A DNA stretch of 64,000 bases from Macrocystis pyrifera (GCA_031763025.1 JASSKH010000006.1:2336958-2400957), one strand, 5' to 3'. Shown: positions 31,385 to 42,374, counted from the first letter of the stretch. Notes: generated by a model from the letters alone, not told the origin. A program made the numbers and translations.

Positions 31385-32351
31385 GCACACTCGCGCGTAC
31401 GAGTTAACACGGCAGTAACATATTGTTGACTTTAGATTGGGGGTGTACGTTATCTACTAGCTTGTGTCACTACATACATTGCATACGAGTTAACAACATC
31501 AACATAATGCTATTATTAATAGTAGTGTTTTATCGATCATACTAGTATACGTTATCCGTTTGACGTATGCATGTTATGTTGTTATGGTAGCAAGACTTCC
31601 GTAATACCCTCACATGACGTCGCTCGAAACGGACTGCTGCTGCGACTGATACTGTAACATAATGTTGACGTTGTATTGACCATATACGTCATCCCTCTAG
31701 CATGTGTTACGATAGCCCTTAGGAAATTCACTAACACACTAACATAGTGTTATGCACGCGTTTATTTGGCCGTGTACGTTATCCGTCTAAAGGGTGTTAC
31801 GGTAGCACGAAGAATCCCGTTGACACACTATAATAGCATAACGTTACTCGCTACGGGCTGATGCCGCTAACACGGTAACATAATGTTAACGTTTAATTGA
31901 CCGTGTACGTTATCCCTTCAACGTGTGTTACGATAGCCACCAGGAATTCCGCTAACACGCTAACATATATAGTGATACTCGCTATGGGCTGCATACCCTA
32001 ACACCGTAACACATACACTGCGGTCAGTACGAGATCAAGGTAACACTCTAACATAATGTTACGCGGTCGCCCGCCAATATCATAACACACTAACACTATC
32101 TTATCACAACATCCAGAAAGTAGTTAATGTAATAACGTAAATGTTACTTTTTTTTTTTCACTGACGCCTAACATTAACGTAAAACGTTAAGTGTTACGTT
32201 ATCCGAGGTGTGATATATTTACCTATTTTTACTACGGACAATCTTTGGTCCTATTTACTATGGCCCCCGTAATAGTCCATCAGGATTCCTTGAGTGCCTT
32301 CCTTCGGCCTTTGTTCTTTTCGGGGATGTTTTGTGAGTGATCGAAGTTAAC

Positions 32352-32445
32352 CCTTTTTTTGGACCGCAGTCCCGTTTTGGGGACAAATCACTTGGAATTT
32401 GACTAGTTTGTCCCCAAAATGGCACTGAAGTTCTAAAAGGGTTAA
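32352..32445. repeat. M2 hairpin repeat, copy 10
   Basis: CCGCAGTCCCGTTTTGGGGA and AGTTTGTCCCCAAAATGGCA pair around ATCACTTGGAATTTGA. The right edge is AAAAGGGTTAAA and the left edge TTAACCCTTTTTT, so the full inverted repeat begins at the TTAACCC block. Confidence 0.85.
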
Positions 32446-32597
32446 AAGATGTTGTACAGCAGTACTTCAACAGGCTGCGACTGCAATCCAATAATCTGCT
32501 GCGAAAGTCCAACAGGTTTCCTTGTGTGGTTCCCCTTGGTTTCCCTTTTAGTTTGCGACCGCTTATGAGTGATCAACGTTGTCCGACGAAAACATGC

Positions 32598-32706
32598 TAC
32601 TACGGGGGACCATAGTAAATAGGACCTACGGTAAATACAAAAACCTACATGTTTACCTGTTTCTACTGACAAGATTTGGTCCTATTTACTATGGTCTCCC
32701 GCAATA
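32598..32706 (+). mobile_element. M1 MITE, copy 13
   Basis: TACTACGGGGGACCATAG to CTATGGTCTCCCGCAATA. Confidence 0.85.
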
Positions 32707-32714
32707 AGTACAAA

Positions 32715-33290
32715 CGTTGTTGTCAGCCCTCGGGGCTAGCCTGGGTACTTGGGCCACTCCATTGTGGCACAGGACACGTTTCTGGGTTTTGGTCAGGGTA
32801 TATATGTTTTTGTTGCATTCCGTGTTATCGTCCTTCTCGTCTTACCGACCCCCCCCCCGCTCGAGAGCTGGGGGCGGTCTGGATAAAATTGACAACTCAT
32901 GCTGGGGCACCGGACCGCCCCACTTTTTGTGCTAACCTTTCGCTTTTCCGTAGACGCTTTCTCGCCCTTCCCTCTTGCGGGTGGCATGGCGATGGCTTTC
33001 GTTGGCGACTTATCTCCGTCCCTTACGGCTGGGCCTTCGGTTCTTTCTTTCTTTTTTGGTGTACATTGTCGGCTTCGTAGCCTTGCCGTTCAGAGGTGTG
33101 GGAGTGGGTTTTGAGGAGCCCCATGTTCGACCCCATGTTCTAGCTCGTGGAATCGAAGTTTCCTTAAATTTCCCATCATTCTGCATATATATACGGCTCA
33201 TCAGAATGGGCTCGTGTTATGGTACTGCTTTGCAAGAGGCTGAGAGGCCGGTAATTACCTGGGTTCAGGTATTGGGATCGTATTTGTAGT
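32715..33290 (+). repeat. Dispersed repeat R, copy 2 (right part), and GC-rich lead
   Basis: 33060-33290 holds CTTCGTAGCCTTGCCG, GGAGTGGGTTTTGAGG and GGCTCATCAGAATGGGCTC in the order seen at 20.5-20.7 kb. Open frames 32676-33289 overlap in three phases with no domain. A decayed retroelement part is possible. Confidence 0.45.
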
Positions 33291-33957
33291 ATTAGAGAAT
33301 CGTATCTTAGATGGAAAACCAGGGGCTTTCCGAGCGAGGCACGAGCCCGGCCCTCAGTCTCCACGTGCAGGGAAAGAATAAAGCTGCTCTTCTTCTATAT
33401 CTAAGCAAACAACGCAGGTGAGTCCCAACGAAACCTGGTCAGTAGGCAAACCTGTCAAAGGATACAAAGTCTCCCGACCTTGATCTTAACATTGTCCGAT
33501 GGGAAACATAGTTGTAAAAAATGTGACTATTGCGTTTGTCATCCTCAACAAGTTACAGAATGAACTTCAAGGGTGATCACTCATGAACTGTCCCTGAAAA
33601 AAACGCCCAAGGGAAACCAAACCAGGAAACCTACAGGACTGCAGCAGTACCCCATTGGATTGCAGGAGCGTATTGGAATACAGTAGTCTACTGGAATACA
33701 GTAGCCTATTGGCTCACAAACAGCCCTCCAAATGAAAAGGCAAGGGGGAAACCGAAAAAAAAAAAAAGACATACCTGATCTGCATGATCTAGCTAGCTCA
33801 GGTTGCCGGATGTGGGAGCCGTATTGTATCACTTGCTGCATGATCTATGACAGGTTTCCTGGGTTTGATCTGTGTTGTGCAGATCCTGATGCACAATATA
33901 TCATAACGGCAGTTTAGGACCCGACATGAGCTTCAGCGTTGATCACTGAAAAACATT
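33291..33957. other. Unassigned, with TGATCA/GAAGC and GGAATACAGTAG repeats
   Basis: GGAATACAGTAGTCTACT and GGAATACAGTAGCCTATT are adjacent direct repeats at 33670-33710. No gene seen. Confidence 0.4.
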
Positions 33958-34196
33958 TCCAGAAGAAGAAGAAGACAAGAACAAGAAGAACAAGAAGAAC
34001 AAGAAGAAGAACGAGAAAAGAAGAACGAGAAGAAGAAAAAGGAGAAGAACCAGAAGAAGAACGAGAAGAAGAACGAGAAGAAGAACGAGAAGAAGAACGA
34101 GAAGAAGAAAAAGGAGAAGAACAAGAACAATAAAAAGAACAAGAAGAACAAGAAGAACAAGAACAAGAACAAGAACAAGAACAAGAACAAGAAAGA
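33958..34196. repeat. AAGAAC/GAAGAA purine microsatellite
   Basis: About 240 bp of AAGAAGAACGAGAAG-type repetition. All three frames of one strand stay open, as do frames of the other, giving R/T/E-rich or F/L/V-rich peptides without biological meaning. Confidence 0.95.
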
Positions 34197-34371
34197 GAAG
34201 CCCAATCAGCTTCACCATCGATTAACGTACGTAGCCAGCAGAAAAAAACACACACACACACTCAAAAATGGAAGTCGAAACAGGAAACCAGATTTTCTGT
34301 AAAACACAGTAATTTCTTATTCGGGGCCTCACCATGCCTTAATTAATTTAGGACTGTCTTCCCCTTCTACA

Positions 34372-34482
34372 CCAGGACTGCAGTCCCGTTTTGACCCTTC
34401 TTGCGCTGCAGTACCGGTTTGGGGGACAAACCGGTCAGATTCCAAGTAGATTGTCTCCAAAACGGGAAGGCGGTGCTGAAAA
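34372..34482. repeat. M2 hairpin repeat, copy 11, with doubled left arm
   Basis: GGACTGCAGTCCCGTTTTGA is followed by CGCTGCAGTACCGGTTTGGG, two left arms in series. A single right arm TTGTCTCCAAAACGGGAAGG follows. One M2 probably inserted into another. Confidence 0.75.
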
Positions 34483-34642
34483 GGGTCACGTTGAACCGTC
34501 CGTTACTGATGATCGCGATACATCTGGATGCTCTGCTGCAGATCCTAACCTGCCGCTATGGCGTGCTGTCCAGGATATATGCGAAGCACGTACCAGGTAT
34601 GCTATACTCGTATTTTATCGCCCCAGGAAACTTGCTGTTGCT

Positions 34643-34750
34643 TATACGGGGGACCGTAGTTAACAGGACCTACGGTGCACACAAACACCCGTATATTTCC
34701 ACATTTTTACTAACAATATTTGGTCCTATTTACTATGCCCCCCCGTAATA
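34643..34750 (+). mobile_element. M1 MITE, copy 14
   Basis: TATACGGGGGACCGTAGTTA to ATGCCCCCCCGTAATA. Confidence 0.85.
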
Positions 34751-35319
34751 ATATTAGAGTAGATCATGCAGATTATACCGCTTAAATTTCACGCGGAAAC
34801 ATTGACGAGCTACTACGTACTGTTGCTGTACATAGATCGCGCAGAACACATACATATATAGAGGAATATTTTTTCCGCCCTGAAATGTCCAGTTTTTTCG
34901 GAAGTTCGTGTAGGAATCGATTTGTGTGTCCGAGGGAGGCGTGAAATCACGTTTATGTGAGGTAAGTTTAGCTACCCGCTATGATGCACCGGTCGGGGCA
35001 TCAGGGAACACGTGCGTGTGTGTGTGCGCGCGTGCGTGCGAACGAAAAACCTTTTTCGGGGCGGCACAAGACAAAAACAAACACAAGAAAAAAAGAAACA
35101 CACACACACACACGAACAACAACGACCACAACCCGACCGCGGCGGAAGTTCTGATGATTGACGTCCCCTCCGTCTCATCTCTAGTTTGAGTCTTTCTGAA
35201 ACAAGCCCGTGGTCACGAGGAGACGAGAGAAAACAAGGAAAGCTCCCGTAAATTTCGGGAAGGGAAAAACAACAAATACTGCCTGTAGTACAGCAGTATG
35301 TATGCGACACCGCTTTAAC
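34751..35319. other. Unassigned, GT/GC-rich patch
   Basis: GTGCGTGTGTGTGTGCGCGC at 35014-35040 and CACACACACA at 35098-35112 frame a T/A-rich stretch. Frames on both strands reflect them. Confidence 0.4.
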
Positions 35320-35428
35320 TACTACGGGGGATCATAGTAAATAGGACCAAACACTGTTAGTAAAAAAAGGTAAATGTATAGGATTTTGTGCGTACAGTAG
35401 GTCCTATTTACTATGGTCCCCCGTAATA
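35320..35428 (-). mobile_element. M1 MITE, copy 15
   Basis: TACTACGGGGGATCATAG to CTATGGTCCCCCGTAATA. Confidence 0.9.
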
Positions 35429-35434
35429 ATTGAC

Positions 35435-35475
35435 CCTTTCAGTGCCCAAAACAGGATTGCCGTCTTGAAAGGGTT
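35435..35475. repeat. M2 remnant, copy 12
   Basis: ACCCTTTCAGTGCCCAAAAC and AGGATTGCCGTCTTGAAAGG form a collapsed hairpin without the ACAAA inner arms. Confidence 0.5.
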
Positions 35476-35517
35476 GAAGCACATCATATTTTGGGACGGG
35501 ATCGAATTGTTACGGGG

Positions 35518-35863
35518 GAATGTGATGGTGTCACCTGCTGAGCTATAACAGCGGTAAAAGATCGATCGATTACCAAACCCAGGGTAGTCCTTATAACACC
35601 CCCCCCCCTCTGAACGGTGGGATCTTTAGGGCGTCAGAACCGTGTACCTCTGTACGCTGACCTACCCGATTCGTTTCAATACCACCTGGGGAACCAGGGA
35701 GATGTGTTTTTTTTAAGGGATGCACGAGCAAGCGTTTCTATAAAAGAAACGCTCGAACTGAGGTTCGAGCCCGTGACCTGGACGGCGTCAAATGTGACGG
35801 TGTTACCTGCTGAGCTACAGGGGTAAAAGATCGATCGATTACCAAACCCAGGGTAATCCTTAC
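35518..35863 (-). mobile_element. SINE-B locus 3
   Basis: Two tRNA-like heads flank the body. Right head: TAGCTCAGCAGGTAACACC and ACGGGCTCGAACCTCAGTTC (minus strand). Left partial head: TTATAGCTCAGCAGGTGAC. An M1 copy follows 3 bp to the right. Confidence 0.85.
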
Positions 35864-35865
35864 AA

Positions 35866-35969
35866 CAGGACCATAGTAAATAGGACTAAAATATTGTTAG
35901 TAAAAATAGGTGAATATATAGGTTTTTATGTATACCATAGGTCCTATTAACTATGGACCCCTGAAATAA
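35866..35969 (-). mobile_element. M1 MITE, copy 16, left end lost
   Basis: The copy starts at GGACCATAGTAAATAGGACT because the first ~9 bp (TATTACGGG) are missing where SINE-B ends. The right end CTATGGACCCCTGAAATA is mutated. Confidence 0.8.
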
Positions 35970-37054
35970 TATGTCCAACAGGGTGTGTCCAGCTCTTGAT
36001 TCCAATATGTAAAATGGCCACATTCTGAGCGACGTTCAAAAATTCGAGCCCTGAAACTCTTGACGTTTCGGAATTTTTTTTGAGTGCTGCCGCGTCCTAT
36101 AACTGATTCTGGTGGGGAAAAAAATTGAAACAGTTTTCTTCTCCTTTCTGGAGGTGACATATAGCATACATACATTGTATTAATAATACATGCCTGGTAC
36201 GAACGAGTACATGATATTATTGTCACTACTTTTTCCCTCCGACAATGTATCGTACATTTAATTTATTTATTTGGGGGATTCTTCTCCTTTTCTTTTTCTT
36301 TTTCGGTTTGGTTTCTTCGTTGCTTCTCTTTCTTTATCGTGTATTTTGGTTGCTGGCGTATGTATGTATGTTGTGTCGGCCGCACCCAGTGCGAAGGCAC
36401 GGTATTGCGTAGGCTATTAATGCATTACGTCTGTGTCGTAGTCTATGACCACAGAGCTCGTATCATTCTAGGGAGAAGAATCAGCACGGACACCGGGCTT
36501 GCTGGATGTCGACGAGTAGAAGAACGGTTTAATGTGAAGAACACACACACACATGTTCCATTCCGACCTTAATCGAGTACCTTAACACCCCCCCCCCCCC
36601 CCGCGCGCAACATACATGCCACACATAAGAATTGTCGGTTGGCCAACAAATCATGACACTTCGAAGAACCACCTAGATAATACGCTCGGGGGAATGCTTT
36701 TATGGGTGATCAACGTTGAAGCTCATCGTGCCTGCAAACTGCAGTGTTGAGGGGATGGCAAACAAGTACAACATACAAATAAATGAAACACAACCAACCA
36801 ACGTTCAAGTTTTTTTTTTCCCGTCGGGTTATTTGCATGGGCAGGCTGCAGCCGAGGGTGATGTTCACGCCGGAGGGAAGAGGAGCAACAAGAGCGAGGA
36901 GCGGAGACTGGTGCTGCGGTACACAACAATGTACACTGCTGTGGTTTAGTTGTATAAGAGAGGTGTACGGTTGACTAAAAAACAAAACAGTGTATATACT
37001 GGTAGCTACAGTGATATGTCGTGGGGAATGGGAATTTGGAAAACGACAGGCAGA
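35970..37054. other. Unassigned 1.1 kb, then left flank of the Gypsy-1 host repeat
   Basis: A C run at 36587-36602 follows GAGTACCTTAACA, similar to the CR terminus but with no CR body. GATCAACGTTGAAGCTCATC at 36709 is another TTGAAGC-motif copy. The last ~55 bp resemble 43200-43260. Confidence 0.4.
37051..37054. other. Target site duplication CAGA, left
   Basis: CAGA precedes the left LTR and recurs at 42814-42817. The related uninterrupted site at 43289-43295 reads GACAGAGAAG, which supports a 4-bp duplication here. Confidence 0.7.
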
Positions 37055-37286
37055 TATGGCCTCTGCCAGATGATATCAGCAAGAGGGCTTCCAGCGAGGG
37101 ACTCCACCAGTCTCGCTGGCCTCGCACTCAGTAAGTCTTGTTCTTAGAGCTTGTATTATCACGGAGTGATCCTCATCGGACCACGAGCCAGGTGGCTAGG
37201 GGACATCACACAGGATCCCCGGCCACTGCTCCACTCACACATGCGATTACACTGAAACCTCCACGGCTTGGTATCTTTTGGCTACA
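37055..37286 (-). repeat. Gypsy-1 3' LTR
   Basis: 232 bp, identical by eye to the LTR at 42582-42813. On the coding strand it starts TGTAGCCAAAAGATACC and ends GGCCATA. The adjoining internal base run GCTTTGGGGGTGC is the likely polypurine tract, although it is short. Confidence 0.9.
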
Positions 37287-37364
37287 GCACCCCCAAAGCG
37301 AGTTCACTCGACACGAACGAGCTTGACAAAACCAAAAAACCAAGACGAAATCGCATGCGGCAAA

Positions 37365-40300
37365 TCACAAATCAATGCTGAACTCTGAAGCAATTTTAAT
37401 CTTGAGCGCACGGGTCATCCGTAATTTGCGCAATTCCTTCACGACGAATTCAGGCGCAGCAGAATAAATCGACCGCAAAGACTCCCACGTGCGCTCCTCT
37501 GCTTCGAAACCATCCCAATCGACCAAGACAATCACCTCGTTGGCATCATCTTCGGCCACATGCACCAAAGCATTCATGCGGCATTCACCCTGCGCAAAGG
37601 AATGTTGGAAAACATCCTTCAGATCAGCGGTGACGTTCAACGTCGCATCCGCATAAAATCGTAAACGAGCCACGTGAGCTTGATGCACCTTCCCAGAAAC
37701 GATGTTCTGAACTGAGTACACATGATCATGATCAGCTGCTACCACACGCCACGGACCAGTCCATGTGGACAACAATTTCGGTGTGGCACCCTGCCGACGA
37801 ACACGAGCATACAACACGAAATCACCAACCGCAAATTTTGGCAACACCACCTGGCCCTGAGCCTGTTTACGTTTGTTGTCGCGAGACACGGCAACAGCTG
37901 CGCGAATATCGGCGCAAAATCTCTCCTGCTCTGCAACGACTTCACGGACGTTCGCACGCAACAAGTCAGCATTCATCACGTCAACATTCCACCTGCCATC
38001 AGACTCAGAAACGAGCGCCGAGAAATCGGTACGCGGAGCACGCCCAAACATCACGCTGTACGGAGTGCTTCGGTAACGTTCACGAAACGAAGTGTTCAAG
38101 GCCCACTGAGCGGCCGGCAAAACAATAACCCACTCCGAAACCTGACGACGCTGTTCTGACAGAATGGAACGCAGAGCACGTACCACCTCTTTTACCATGC
38201 GTTCACACGTACCGTTCGACCACGGCGTGTAAGCGACAGCAAAACGATGTTCGATGTGCAACGCGTCGCTCAACAAAGCAAGCACCCTGTTCTTGAAATG
38301 CGTGGCGGTATCACTCACCCACACACGCGGCACCCCCAAAGTCTTACACCAGGCTAGCAAATGCTTCGCTGTGACCTCGGCTGTACAAGCCTCGGCCGGT
38401 TCCAACGCCACGTAGTTGGACAAATCATCCATGATGACCAAAACATATCGGAAACCATCCTCATCAGGCAGGCCATCGCTACCTTCGGGCCCGCTGTGGC
38501 CAACATACAAAAAATCAAAGTGCACCACTTCTCCCGGAGCGGTACCATGCACCGTGTCTCCGTAGGGACGAGGAATGAGTGCACCTGCACGCGTGTCTAC
38601 ACAGTGCAAACACTGGCGAACGAATTCGCGAACCTGAGAATCCATGTGAGGCCAAACACAATATTCCTTCAGGCGAAACAAAGTCGGCGCCACACCACGG
38701 TGACCAGCCGAGCGCATGTGCGCGCACACCATCAAACGAGTTTGAAGAGCAAGATCATCCGGCGGAATCCACAAGACGTCACGCACCCCAACACGCACAC
38801 GAAACAAACCATCATCGGCCAAGGTAGCTTGACCGAAGGTTGTCGAAAATTCATGAACACCAACGCCGATACGAGCGACAGACCTTTGTTGCGAGGCACG
38901 AATCACATCCAATGCGGGAAGCGAATCGTCAGCATTACATGGGCTGTGCACGGCAACCGAACGAACAGGCACCGTAGGAACTTTGACCCAACGAGACAAC
39001 AGATCCCCCCAACAGTTTCGATCGCCAGGGATGTGTTCGATTGCATAGCGGTATTGTCCTAAAACACCCTTCCAATTCTCTAGGCGTTGTGCCATGGTCT
39101 TTGTGACCGTCGTGACACACTTCTCCGGATTGAAAATGTACTGCAAGTTTCGATGATCAGTAAAGATATGAACACCACCCCAAAGCAGGTATTCGAGCCT
39201 CCGGAACGTATTAACGATCGCAAAACCTTCTTTGTCGACAGTCGCCCAGCGCAACTGCGAACCTGTGAACGAACCACTCAGAAATCCGAGAGGCTCGTGA
39301 GACATGCTTTCCAACGCCAATCCACTGCGAAATTCGTGTTCAGGCACTTGGGTGAGAAAACTACCCCAATGGAAATCAGAAGCGTCAGGAAACATCAAAA
39401 CAACGCACCCGGGACGAGGATGATGAAGCGGCACTGCTTGCGCCACCAAACCCCGTGCGGCATTCCACGCCCGCACCCGATCCTCCGTCCACGCGGTATC
39501 CTTGATGACACGATTGCGCGCCACTCGCTTAGTCCGACGTGTAGCCCCAACAAGGAGCTCCTCCAAAAAATCACGTAACGGTGCTACCGTTTCCGCTAAA
39601 CGTGGTAACGATGTACGCAACCAGTTGACAGCCTGCAAGAATTGCATTAGTTCTCCAGCGTTTTCGGGACGACGCATTTCACTTAAACCTTGCACTCGAG
39701 CGGGGTCATGGGACACGACACCATTGGAATACACCTTACCACACCAGACCAGTTCACGAGAGAAGAAGGTACACTTGTGGGCGGCGACAAACAGTCCAAC
39801 ATTCTCCAGGCGTTCAAGAATGTCATCAAGCAGCTGCAGAAGAGCTTCTTCGGTGTCTGCGAAAAAGAAAACGTCATCGACCCAAACTTTGCAATCCAAA
39901 CCACGCAACACTTCAGTCATGACACCTTGGAAATAAGAAGTCGCATTCAAAACACCTTGGGGAACACGGGTAGGCGTGAACAAACCGTCGCTTGTCGCCA
40001 TGGTGAAGACGTCTTGCGCCTCCGGAGCCAAAGGCATCTGCCAGTACCCTTGAAGTAGGTCCAGCTTGCCGAAGAAACGCGCCCCCAGCAGATCTCCCAT
40101 GTCTTCATGGTTGGGCATGACGCCCGGGGACTTCTCCACCTGTGCGTTCACCGCCGAGTAGTCGCTCACCAAACGGAAAGAGTCCTTCTTGGGCACCGCC
40201 ATCGCCGGACTCGCCCACACCGCCTGGATGTTGTGGTAGACAAAGCCAAAAAACACCAAAGCAGCAATGCACTTCGAGAGCCAGTCCCTTTTCGTCGGTT

Positions 40301-42374
40301 CGTACCGACGTGGCGTTGCCTTGACAGGCTTCGCCTGTTGCTTCAGCTGCACTCGCATCGGCTCCACTTGCGCTGGCGGATCACCACACAGCGCACGGCG
40401 AAAAGCACCCACGCGACGAGCCAAAATTTCGCGCAAACGGGTTGCTCCGCCGACGCTTAATCCACTCTGCTCTGCCTGCTGCACGCTGTCCTCCAACGCC
40501 CGTTCTCGGGCCGTCCGCTCCTCCTCCGGATCCATGAACATGTCTGGCCCCCGGTCGACCAAATGTTCCACCGCCTTGTCCTCCGGAGCATCCACCGTAG
40601 CCTCGGTCTGAAAAGCACGCACGGAAACCGTCACTCTGCGCGCCGCAAGGTAACTCGGAGTCTCCACACCGGTCGATACCGGCACTGCGCGAGGGCGAAG
40701 CTTCTCCAGAGCTTCACGGTAGACGTCGATGCCAAGAGCTTTCATGGTAGCCATGCCAAACAGAACGACGTTATCTGTACCAGGCATGACCGCGAAAGTG
40801 ATGGGCTCCAATTTCACCGCTCCCCACGGCGTCCGTACACTCACGGCAATCGGCACCGTTTTGTGCGTGACCATCACTGAAACACCCGTAGCGGTTTTCG
40901 CCTGCTGCGGGCCATTTTCGAACGGAATTTGCAGATCGGCGCCGCCGAAATGCGAAGACAGCTGCTGAAGTAAGCCGACACCGATGGACGTGAGCGCCGA
41001 CCCCGAATCAAGGATCACACGCGCCATCAGCGAACCAACCGACCCTGGCAAAGAGAGATCAGCGCGTAAACACTCAGCGCTGCGATCGACAGGCACTTCA
41101 CCTGCCGTTGAACTCTGGTCGGTACCAAGAGTCACCTGACGCCATGGCTGCCCTCCTACAGCCGGCGCCGAAGAAATAGAATCGGCGGTCCACCCCGACC
41201 AAGACGTCGAATATACAGACGGTTCCGGCGCTACCGCCCCTGCAGCAGCACCAGACACTGACTCCGCCCGCTCGGTGGATGGCGAAGTTCTCGCTCCAGC
41301 AGCACCCACCGATGTTCCAGCTCCTCCAACGTATACAGCTCGGCCGGCAACAGACGAACCAGATCCCGACCCAGCGGCTCCTGCCGCTGGCGCACCAGAA
41401 GTTGAAGAAGCAACAGCAGAAGTTCCACCGCCCGCTGTCAATTGATTGCCACCACGGCCACCGCGCCCGCGTCCATGGTTGAATCTGCCCCGGCCGCCAT
41501 TGCGGCCCCCGCGATACCCTGACGACCCGCGCCCACCACTGCTGGGAGCTGTGCCGCCACCGCGAGCTTTTGGGCAATCAGAAACATAATGGTTGGGATC
41601 ACCACACTCGAAACAGACGCGAACAAACGACTTTTTCGCGGACTGCTGCTGTTTCGGTTTCTGCTGCTGTTGGCGTCGCGGTTCAGCTGCCCCTGCAGCA
41701 TCTTTCCGACCATACGCCTCGATGAATTTCCACTGTTCTGCAGCAGAAAAAATTTGGTCCATGACCAATGCCGGGTCCTTCTTCCACCCTGCAGCGTACG
41801 TTAGCTGACCTTTTACGTACTTTTTGAACTCGGACGGCCATAAGCCATCCACCAACGCCATGCTCACAAATTCCGCCGGTCCGGGCAACCACGAACGGTC
41901 CTGCGCGCGGTACATGGCATGCACCGCGTGATTCTCCGCAAAATACTTTTCCATAGCGGAGTTTACCATCATCGCGCGGTCTTTGACGGATGTTTCACCG
42001 CCCTGCTTTTCATCGCGCCTCATTGAGAGAACGCGACGCAAGTCCGCTGCCGCCCGCGAGGTGTCAAATCTGTTGCTGATGGTTGTGTAACCGGCGTGCT
42101 GCCTAACAGCGTCCAACAACTCCGAGGCGGTCATCGTAGTCTGATGCTTGTAAAATCCCTCAAAACACCGATGAATGTAATTGGGGATAAGCTGGCCCAT
42201 GCTCACTTTGGAGTGCTGAACCACCCCCTGAGCGTTGGCGAGCTGCAGCCGTTCCTCATAATCGAGGTACGCTGCGTAAAAAACACGAGAGGCCTGCTCG
42301 GTCCACACCTCTCCGTATTTCGGTGGAGTCAGAGACTCCCCTACCACCAGCGGCGTGCTTGCCGTGTGCGCCAT
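37365..42374 (-). CDS. Gag-pol polyprotein, Ty3/gypsy with chromodomain
   Basis: 1669 residues, no internal stop. The N-terminal ~230 residues are a gag-like helical region. A CCHC knuckle (C-F-E-C-G-D-P-N-H-Y-V-S-D-C, about 253-266) binds nucleic acid, followed by a Gly/Arg-rich then Ser/Ala-rich linker. The aspartic protease has I-L-D-S-G-S near 455. RT spans about 700-900 with F-F-G-K-L-D near 768 and the palm V-W-V-D-D near 832; Y is replaced by V, as in several protist elements. RNase H is near 995-1110 (F-P-D-A-S-D). Integrase has an H-x5-H / C-x2-C zinc finger near 1218-1255 and D, D, E in H-F-D-F, V-S-D-T and C-E-R-M (about 1286, 1352, 1388). A C-terminal chromodomain-like segment has V-D-W-D-G-F near 1615 and E-R-T-W-E, and may direct insertion to marked chromatin. 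Gag and pol share one frame, so no frameshift is needed. The first ATG lies 208 bp inside the 5' LTR edge. All catalytic residues are present; likely autonomous. Confidence 0.95.
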   Translation of the reverse strand: MAHTASTPLVVGESLTPPKYGEVWTEQASRVFYAAYLDYEERLQLANAQGVVQHSKVSMGQLIPNYIHRCFEGFYKHQTTMTASELLDAVRQHAGYTTISNRFDTSRAAADLRRVLSMRRDEKQGGETSVKDRAMMVNSAMEKYFAENHAVHAMYRAQDRSWLPGPAEFVSMALVDGLWPSEFKKYVKGQLTYAAGWKKDPALVMDQIFSAAEQWKFIEAYGRKDAAGAAEPRRQQQQKPKQQQSAKKSFVRVCFECGDPNHYVSDCPKARGGGTAPSSGGRGSSGYRGGRNGGRGRFNHGRGRGGRGGNQLTAGGGTSAVASSTSGAPAAGAAGSGSGSSVAGRAVYVGGAGTSVGAAGARTSPSTERAESVSGAAAGAVAPEPSVYSTSWSGWTADSISSAPAVGGQPWRQVTLGTDQSSTAGEVPVDRSAECLRADLSLPGSVGSLMARVILDSGSALTSIGVGLLQQLSSHFGGADLQIPFENGPQQAKTATGVSVMVTHKTVPIAVSVRTPWGAVKLEPITFAVMPGTDNVVLFGMATMKALGIDVYREALEKLRPRAVPVSTGVETPSYLAARRVTVSVRAFQTEATVDAPEDKAVEHLVDRGPDMFMDPEEERTARERALEDSVQQAEQSGLSVGGATRLREILARRVGAFRRALCGDPPAQVEPMRVQLKQQAKPVKATPRRYEPTKRDWLSKCIAALVFFGFVYHNIQAVWASPAMAVPKKDSFRLVSDYSAVNAQVEKSPGVMPNHEDMGDLLGARFFGKLDLLQGYWQMPLAPEAQDVFTMATSDGLFTPTRVPQGVLNATSYFQGVMTEVLRGLDCKVWVDDVFFFADTEEALLQLLDDILERLENVGLFVAAHKCTFFSRELVWCGKVYSNGVVSHDPARVQGLSEMRRPENAGELMQFLQAVNWLRTSLPRLAETVAPLRDFLEELLVGATRRTKRVARNRVIKDTAWTEDRVRAWNAARGLVAQAVPLHHPRPGCVVLMFPDASDFHWGSFLTQVPEHEFRSGLALESMSHEPLGFLSGSFTGSQLRWATVDKEGFAIVNTFRRLEYLLWGGVHIFTDHRNLQYIFNPEKCVTTVTKTMAQRLENWKGVLGQYRYAIEHIPGDRNCWGDLLSRWVKVPTVPVRSVAVHSPCNADDSLPALDVIRASQQRSVARIGVGVHEFSTTFGQATLADDGLFRVRVGVRDVLWIPPDDLALQTRLMVCAHMRSAGHRGVAPTLFRLKEYCVWPHMDSQVREFVRQCLHCVDTRAGALIPRPYGDTVHGTAPGEVVHFDFLYVGHSGPEGSDGLPDEDGFRYVLVIMDDLSNYVALEPAEACTAEVTAKHLLAWCKTLGVPRVWVSDTATHFKNRVLALLSDALHIEHRFAVAYTPWSNGTCERMVKEVVRALRSILSEQRRQVSEWVIVLPAAQWALNTSFRERYRSTPYSVMFGRAPRTDFSALVSESDGRWNVDVMNADLLRANVREVVAEQERFCADIRAAVAVSRDNKRKQAQGQVVLPKFAVGDFVLYARVRRQGATPKLLSTWTGPWRVVAADHDHVYSVQNIVSGKVHQAHVARLRFYADATLNVTADLKDVFQHSFAQGECRMNALVHVAEDDANEVIVLVDWDGFEAEERTWESLRSIYSAAPEFVVKELRKLRMTRALKIKIASEFSIDL

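Larger units (their letters stand above)
30199..32213. mobile_element. TAAC/GTTA-rich element, ~2.0 kb, with inverted ends
   Basis: The left end TCACACCTCGGGATAACG, then TAACACT, is matched in reverse by AGTGTTACGTTATCCGAGG and TGTGA at the right (one base indel). Flanks TATACT and TATATT suggest a ~6-bp duplication with one mismatch. The interior is built from dozens of short dyads of the form TAACA...TGTTA spaced some tens of bases apart, including AACATAATGTTA and CTAACATAGTGTTAG. No open frame of note exists. It is an AT-balanced, non-coding DNA element of unknown superfamily. A foldback-type or satellite-carrying TIR element are the alternatives. Confidence 0.75.
30143..32274 (+). mobile_element. 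M1 MITE, copy 12, split by a 2-kb element
   Basis: The left half (30143-30198) ends in AAAACCTATATACT and the right half (32214-32274) starts TATATTTACCTATTTTTACT. Joined, they restore the M1 order. The inserted DNA is the TAAC-rich element. Confidence 0.9.

Noticed and set aside
33914-34261. Long R/T/E-rich and S/F/L-rich frames on both strands
   Set aside because: All phases stay open because the DNA is an AAGAAC/GAAGAA microsatellite.
36587-36602. C16 run after GAGTACCTTAACA as another CR copy
   Set aside because: No CR body precedes it. The terminal similarity alone is too short to call.
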